Shown: in pieces, positions 61,301 through 64,000 of the stretch
Layout of the letters: each line of letters begins with the position of its first letter
Position numbering within the stretch: position 1 is the first letter of the stretch
NCBI RefSeq assembly: GCF_032854445.1
Contig: NC_088302.1
Coordinates: 24,131,788 to 24,195,787 of the forward strand
DNA length: 64,000 nt
From: Liolophura sinensis
Lineage: Eukaryota; Mollusca; Polyplacophora; Chitonida; Chitonidae
Direction of reading: 5' to 3'
Notes under the pieces: model-generated
Database searches by the model: none
Seen by the model: only the letters and a program-made list of their open reading frames with translations
Told to the model about the DNA's origin: nothing
Made by a program: the position numbers and the translations under genes

Positions 61301-63355
61301 CTCTCACCAATGCGGTCGCTGTGAGTTCAAGTCCAGTTCATGCTGGCTTCCTCTCCGGCCGTACGTGGGAAGGTCTGCCAGCAACCTGCGGATGGTCGTG
61401 GGTTTCCCCCGGGCTGTGCCCGGTTTCCACCCACCATAATGCTGGCCGCCGTCGTATAAGTGAAATATTCTTGAGTACGGCGTAAAACACCAATCAAATA
61501 AATAAATAAATGTAGCAATCTGGCAGCCGTACGATGGGCTGTGGTATCCAGGCTGAGGAGGAAGAGTTGAGGGTACAGTTAGAGGCCATACAGGCAGACC
61601 TTAATCACCCCACACAGTTCAAGGTAAGTGACAGGTGAACAGTACCTGTAGCAATCAGGCAGCCATAAGGTGGGCCGTGGTATCCAGGCTGTGGAGGAAG
61701 AGTTGAGGGTACAGTTAGAGGCCATACAGGCAGACCTTAATCACCCCACACAGTTCAAGGTAAGTGACAGGTGAACAGTACCTGTAGCAATCAGGCAGCC
61801 ATAAGGTGGGCCGTGGTATCCAGGCTGTGGAGGAAGAGTTGAGGGTACAGTTAGAGGCCATACAGACAGACCTTAATCACCCCACACAGTTCAAGGTAAG
61901 TGTCAGGTGAACAGTACATGTAGCAATCAGGCAGCCATAAGATGGGCTGTGGTATCCAGGCTGAGGGGGAGCAGTTGAGGGTACAGTTAGAGGCCATACA
62001 GGCAGAGTTTAATCACCCCACACAGTTCAAGGTAAGTGTCAGGTGAACAGTACATGTAGCAATCAGGCAGCCATAAGATGGGCTGTGGTATCCAGGCTGA
62101 GGAGGAAGAGTTGAGGGTACAGTTAGAGGCCATACAGGCAGAGTTTAATCACCCCACACAGTTCAAGGTAAGTGACAGGTGAACAGTACATGTAGCAATC
62201 AGGCAGCCATAAGGTGGGCCGTGGTATCCAGGCTGAGGAGGAAGAGTTGAGGGTACAGTTAGAGGCCATACAGGCAGAGTTTAATCACCCCACACAGTTC
62301 AAGGTAAGTGACAGGTGAACAGTACATGTAGCAATCTGGCAGCCATAAGGTGGGCCGTGGTATCCAGGCTGAGGAGGAAGAGTTGAGGGTACAGTTAGAG
62401 GCCATACAGGCAGATCTTAATCACCCCACACAGTTCAAGGTAAGTGACAGGTGAACAGTACATGTAGCAATCTGGCAGCCATAAGATGGGCTGTGGTATC
62501 CAGGCTGAGGAGGAAGAGTTGAGGGTACAGTTAGAGGCCATACAGGCAGAGTTTAATCACCCCACACAGTTCAAGGTAAGTGACAGGTGAACAGTACATG
62601 TAGCAATCAGGCAGCCATAAGATGGGCTGTGATATCCAGGCTGTGGAGGAAGAGTTGAGGGTACAGTTAGAGGCCATACAGGCAGACCTAAATCACCCCA
62701 CACAGTTCCCCACAAGGTAAGTGACAGGTGAACAGTACGTGTAGGAATTAGACAGGTTACCAGTCTTGCTACAGGTATAGGTATATGTACATGTTGTATT
62801 ATGGTTTATTGGTGCAGTATAAAGGGTTAGGCAAAGTACTGGTCTTCCCTGTGTCAGAATACAATAATAGGGTGGGGCATCTGATAAGTTTGTTGTCTTC
62901 AACATGGTTTTCCAATGAAGCAGCATTTGGCTACCCTAAATCCTCAACAAAACTGACCAGTAAAGTATAACTTAAATTGGAATATGAAAACATAATTTCT
63001 AGAGTCAAATGTATTTTTGGGGTAAGGGGACGTTAGATGTTCATAGGAACTAGAAAATAACTTGTCCAAATCAGATAGCATTCCTCTAATATGACAAAAC
63101 ATGCAGTATGTGTGTGTTCGAGTTTGTTGAGAATTCAGGGTAGCTTTCTGTAGGGAGGAACCATTGTAATATGACCAAAATGCTGTTGAAACTGAAATCT
63201 TCAAAACAGACTACACAAATGTGTGATGCTTCATTGTTTATTAGGGTCGACTGAATGAACTGATGTCACAGATTCGGATGAGGAATCAGCTGGGTATTTC
63301 GAAGTCAGATGTCAGTTACCAAATGGACAGCAGTTTGCAGGATGAGATTAGACAG
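46143..63355 (+). CDS. NUP54: Nucleoporin p54 (11 exons; last exon off the window)
   Basis: NUP54 forms the Nup62-Nup58-Nup54 complex that lines and gates the nuclear pore channel. The exons are 46143-46308, 47822-47872, 48230-48286, 48928-49038, 49808-50037, 50130-50317, 51020-51219, 52149-52297, 54325-54432, 55778-55897 and 63245-63355. They total 1,491 nt and join without a frame break into 497 codons. The product has an N-terminal FG domain (FGxxx, LFG, GFGxF; residues ~1-130), a 15-Gln run, then the conserved core with WGTGKGYF, NPFCRFKA, LPDDKTE, NIKTQL, LIPVPMIGFKEL, EEEQLRVQL and GRLNELMSQIRM. These are hallmark NUP54 motifs as I recall the family. The vertebrate protein is about 507 residues; here about 40 residues are missing beyond the right edge. 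The start has A at -3 and G at +4. Intron 10 has been expanded by a 136-bp tandem array derived from exon 10. Confidence 0.95.
46309..47821 (+). other. NUP54 intron 1
   Basis: GT...AG intron of 1.5 kb. It contains a C-rich stretch near 47186-47210 and a SINE-tail-like remnant at about 47640-47710. No gene seen. Confidence 0.7.
47822..47872 (+). CDS. NUP54: NUP54 exon 2 (one FG module, 51 nt)
   Basis: The acceptor TTTTCAG precedes it and the donor GGCG|GTAAGT follows it; phase 1 at both ends. It encodes a GLFGTTTATTQPSTSFG block. It is short and symmetric, so it can be skipped without a frameshift. Confidence 0.88.
47873..48927 (+). other. NUP54 introns 2 and 3 (47873-48229, 48287-48927)
   Basis: These separate the small FG exons. 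T-rich tracts precede both acceptors. Nothing else recognisable. Confidence 0.7.
48230..48286 (+). CDS. NUP54: NUP54 exon 3 (one FG module, 57 nt)
   Basis: The acceptor TCTTCATAG and the donor CTACAG|GTAGCT bound it; phase 1 at both ends. It encodes GFNFGGTPSS followed by a threonine-rich run. It is another frame-neutral FG unit. Confidence 0.87.
48928..49038 (+). CDS. NUP54: NUP54 exon 4 (FG modules, 111 nt)
   Basis: A long T tract and the acceptor GCTGTAG precede it; the donor TTTTTG|GTAAAT follows it. Phase 1 at both ends. It encodes GFSGFGGFGTT, SGFGTG and TTFGTG motifs ending GLF, the densest FG segment of the protein. Confidence 0.9.
49267..49671. repeat. Inverted pair of tRNA-like SINE heads in NUP54 intron 4
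   Basis: The left arm (49267-49388, plus) and right arm (49555-49671, minus) share GAGCTTTCCAGTG, TAGAAGTAACTAGTG-type sequence and a tRNA-like core: A box TTTAGCTCAGTTGCTAGAGT and B box GAGTTCGAATCC on the left; AGTTGGTAGAGC and TTTGAATCTTGG on the right. The arms face each other across about 165 bp. They are not functional tRNA genes as far as I can see: the acceptor stem does not close. Confidence 0.65.
49808..50037 (+). CDS. NUP54: NUP54 exon 5 (poly-Gln, start of conserved core)
   Basis: The acceptor TTTTCAG precedes it. The exon opens with 15 consecutive glutamine codons (blocks of CAA and CAG), then PGNELANIVTSV and the core motifs NWNQMQAYWGTGKGYF and NPFCRFK. It ends in phase 0 at TTTAAG|GTATAT. 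A Q-rich linker at this position is a family feature; its length here may be polymorphic. Confidence 0.93.
50130..50317 (+). CDS. NUP54: NUP54 exon 6 (core alpha/beta part)
   Basis: Follows a 92-bp intron, the shortest in the gene. The acceptor TTTTTTGCAG leads into AIGYSQLPKAKNEDG in phase 0. It ends VRPLPDD-K, with the lysine split across the donor ACAA|GTAAGG (phase 2). Confidence 0.92.
50755..50945 (+). mobile_element. 5'-truncated SINE in NUP54 intron 6
   Basis: Body from about CCTCTCTTCTCGTACATG through ATGGTCGTGGGTTTCC to a degraded AAATGATTAAAT tail. Confidence 0.75.
51020..51219 (+). CDS. NUP54: NUP54 exon 7 (core)
   Basis: The acceptor TTTTGGCAG completes the split lysine codon, and the exon continues TEMIMYILERP. 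It contains NIKTQLTNQLKIE and LTPEQIKHYLDHPPAG and exits in phase 1 at CTGCAG|GTAAGT. A minus-orientation SINE fragment lies about 35 bp beyond its donor. Confidence 0.93.
51255..51375 (-). mobile_element. SINE fragment in NUP54 intron 7
   Basis: The reverse complement of the SINE 3' half begins with TTTATTTATTTATTTATTTC about 35 bp after the exon 7 donor. Confidence 0.8.
51883..51942 (+). repeat. Short tandem repeat GACCAGTTGACCAG
   Basis: Three to four imperfect copies of an ~18-bp AAAGACCAGTTGACCAG unit within NUP54 intron 7. Confidence 0.7.
52149..52297 (+). CDS. NUP54: NUP54 exon 8 (IPVPMIGFKEL segment, coiled-coil start)
   Basis: The acceptor ATTTTCAG precedes GIDPLLWNQAKLENPD. It includes LIPVPMIGFKELHQRLK and QTKLHINRLD, the start of the helical region that pairs with Nup62 and Nup58 in known structures. 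It ends in phase 0 at TCGAT|GTTAGT, a weaker donor. A SINE-like sequence starts just beyond it. Confidence 0.93.
52310..52470 (+). mobile_element. Second-family SINE (tRNA-like head, AAGACTTT body), copy 1
   Basis: Head-like TTGGTGGCCCAATTTTTAGA and GGGATCAAACTAGGG, then ACCAAAGACTTTCAAAATGG, TACTTGCTTCTGCCTC and CACTCAACACTGAGAG. It shares these blocks in order with 52600-52800 and 63560-63830. It sits immediately downstream of NUP54 exon 8. Confidence 0.6.
52600..52800 (+). mobile_element. Second-family SINE, copy 2
   Basis: AGTAGGTGGCCAAATTGAAC head, CCAAAGACTTTAAAAATGGT, GCTGCCTTACTTTACGCTGA and GGTTGGCTCGGTGTTTGGGT follow the same block order as the copy about 290 bp upstream. Confidence 0.65.
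53119..53357 (+). mobile_element. tRNA-derived SINE with ~25-bp internal deletion
   Basis: Complete head (GGCCTCCGTGGCTCAGTTGG) and tail. The body lacks the CCCGGGCTCTGCCCGG-type segment. Approximate target duplication TATTGTCAT/TACTGTCAT. Confidence 0.9.
53955..54090 (+). mobile_element. 5'-truncated SINE in NUP54 intron 8
   Basis: Starts ACATACATGGGAAGGTCTGC and runs to a short AAATAAATAAAG tail, 235 bp before exon 9. Confidence 0.8.
54325..54432 (+). CDS. NUP54: NUP54 exon 9 (coiled coil, 108 nt)
   Basis: The acceptor GTGTTACAG precedes VIAADLTELQRSRSNM; the exon ends GHRVLQ at CAG|GTATGG. It is 36 codons, phase 0-0, charged and Leu-rich with heptad-like spacing. Confidence 0.92.
54915..55052 (+). 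mobile_element. 5'-truncated SINE in NUP54 intron 9
   Basis: Starts at TGCCAGCAACCTGCGGATGG, ends CAATCAAATAAATAAAATAA. A further reverse-oriented fragment lies at about 55222-55300. Confidence 0.82.
55778..55897 (+). CDS. NUP54: NUP54 exon 10 (coiled coil; source of the 136-bp array)
   Basis: The acceptor TTGACAG precedes VVGKQEINRKLGYGIQ. The exon is 40 codons, phase 0-0, ending NHPTQFK at AAG|GTAAGT. This is the genuine exon because only it has the 5' 23 nt and the acceptor, and because PTQFK joins directly to GRLNE of the next exon, as in NUP54 generally. Reading past its donor hits a stop within five codons. Bases 55801-55897 are the first copy of the tandem repeat that fills the next intron. 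Confidence 0.93.
57838..58103 (+). mobile_element. tRNA-derived SINE, full length, inside the 136-bp array (copy 1)
   Basis: A 266-bp element. It has a tRNA-like head with an A box (TGGCTCAGTCGGTTAGCGCG) and a B-box-like GAGTTCAAGTCC, a conserved body and an (AAAT)n tail. It is flanked by a 13-bp target duplication TGTAGCAATCTGG (57825-57837 and 58104-58116), taken from the array unit. Small ORFs across it are not genes. Confidence 0.93.
61245..61510 (+). mobile_element. tRNA-derived SINE, identical second copy in the array
   Basis: By eye identical to the copy 3,407 bp upstream, with the same target duplication (61232-61244 and 61511-61523) at the same position of the unit. The two copies therefore arose by duplication of a block of the array (23 units plus the SINE), not by two insertions. 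Confidence 0.93.
62746..63244 (+). other. Unique remainder of NUP54 intron 10
   Basis: About 500 bp between the end of the tandem array and exon 11. Short ORFs only; no recognisable feature. Confidence 0.7.
63245..63355 (+). CDS. NUP54: NUP54 exon 11 (GRLNELMSQIRM segment)
   Basis: The acceptor TTTATTAG precedes GRLNELMSQIRMRNQLG; 37 codons, phase 0-0, ending DEIRQ at CAG|GTATGT. The remaining C-terminal helix of NUP54 should be on one more exon to the right of the window. Confidence 0.92.
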
Positions 63356-63559
63356 GTATGTGGGGCTACTCTAGTGTCACCTTCTGAGAATAATTGAGAG
63401 GGCAGGGGGTGGGGGGGTGTAGGGCGGGCAATTTATAAGAGGTACATGTACCTGGTAATGGTCAAGGGATTTTTACTCGATGCTGTCTGGTGACCATCCC
63501 ATTTGTACCTGACGTTCATGATGTAAATAAAAAAATTGTTGGGCTTGGCATTGTTCACG

Positions 63560-63932
63560 AATGAATCAGACCAAAGGCAGAGTGTTCAAGCAGAAGGTTG
63601 GGACCGGTTGATCCAGGATCAATCCTTGATCGAGTCACACCTAAGACTTTAAAAGAGGAAGTTGTAACTTCCTCGCTTGGCGTTCAGCATGAAGGGGATA
63701 GTGCAACGACTGGTTGACCCATATCCGTATAATGGCTCGGGCGGGGGGCAGCTTACTTGCCTTCGGTAAGGCGTCTCGGTGAAGCAGCACTAAATAAAAG
63801 AGCGGTGGAAATCCGTTCTGCACATTACACCTACATGTACCCTAAGGATTCCTTCGTCGTCATATGACTGAAAAATTGTTGAGTACGATGTTAAACCCCA
63901 AGCACTCACTCACTCACTCACTCACTCACTCA
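63560..63932 (+). mobile_element. Second-family SINE with (CTCA)n tail, copy 3
   Basis: tRNA-like head around GACCGGTTGATCCAGGATCA, body with ACCTAAGACTTTAAAAGAGG, CTTCCTCGCTTGGCGTTCAG and TGCCTTCGGTAAGGCGTC, 3' end GTACGATGTTAAACCCCAAG, and a (CTCA)n tail at 63903-63932. The most complete copy of this family in the window. Confidence 0.75.
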
Positions 63933-64000
63933 AGCAGAAGGAAGATATATTCTGAATAGTTAGACTCGTCCTATCTCTGGAGGGTCCTTTATAGCCAGGC

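Larger units (their letters stand above)
55801..62745 (+). repeat. 136-bp tandem array made from NUP54 exon 10, its splice donor and intron start
   Basis: The repeat unit is the last 97 nt of exon 10 plus 39 nt of intron 10. The spacing of the GTTCAAG landmark is exactly 136 bp: 55891, 56027, 56163, 56299 and so on to 62705. From the first to the last landmark is 6,814 bp; after subtracting two 279-bp SINE insertions this equals 46 x 136, so I infer 47 copies including the exon and no net indels. Units differ by a few substitutions (for example GCTGAGGAG or GCTGTGGAG; GACCTT or GAGTTT; GCCATAAG, GCCGTAAG or GCCGTACG). Only the final unit is clearly degenerate (6 extra bases at about 62708 and several private changes), as expected at an array edge. 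Exonic parts in the units I read have no stop codon, and each keeps GTAAGT or GTAAGG. Confidence 0.95.

Noticed and set aside
55801-62745. CRISPR-like or satellite array of non-genic origin
   Set aside because: Units are 136 bp with no unique spacers and clearly derive from NUP54 exon 10 plus its intron; the genome is eukaryotic.

Overview
This is a eukaryotic, AT-rich, intron-rich animal sequence. It most likely comes from a lophotrochozoan, and a mollusc is my best guess. The guess rests on two families of short tRNA-related SINEs, one with an (AAAT)n tail and one with a (CTCA)n tail, and on divergent animal genes whose exons have GT-AG borders. No species call is possible from the sequence alone.

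Two protein-coding genes can be supported; they are divergent and both run off the window. (1) On the minus strand, 612-37211 is the 5' part of a giant Fat-type protocadherin, closest to FAT4 (Drosophila Fat). It has a huge first coding exon (32006-37211: signal peptide, about 15 complete cadherin repeats and most of a 16th). A 28.7 kb intron follows, then three small exons (3149-3347, 1422-1765, 612-813) that join in perfect phase. The rest of the gene lies left of base 1. Part of the first exon (about 36130-36902) is broken by several frameshifts and stops, although its neighbours are clean. (2) On the plus strand, 46143-63355 is NUP54, a subunit of the nuclear pore central-channel complex. 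Eleven exons can be placed (497 codons: FG repeats, a 15-glutamine run, then the alpha/beta and coiled-coil core). One last exon of roughly 40 codons should lie to the right.

The most striking structure is in NUP54 intron 10. The last 97 bases of exon 10, its 5' splice site and 39 intron bases have been amplified into a strictly 136-bp tandem array (55801 to about 62745; 47 copies counting the exon itself). The array carries two identical SINE insertions exactly 3407 bp apart, so it also grew by multi-kilobase block duplication. Every extra unit that I read keeps an open reading frame and a consensus 5' splice site.

The remaining sequence is introns and an 8.9 kb intergenic gap (37212-46142). 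It is filled with full and truncated SINEs, MITE-like foldback elements, dispersed unknown repeats and microsatellites. I saw no rRNA, true tRNA, CRISPR, bacterial or viral gene. The two genes have unrelated jobs (planar polarity and growth control at the cell surface; nuclear transport) and appear to be simple neighbours.
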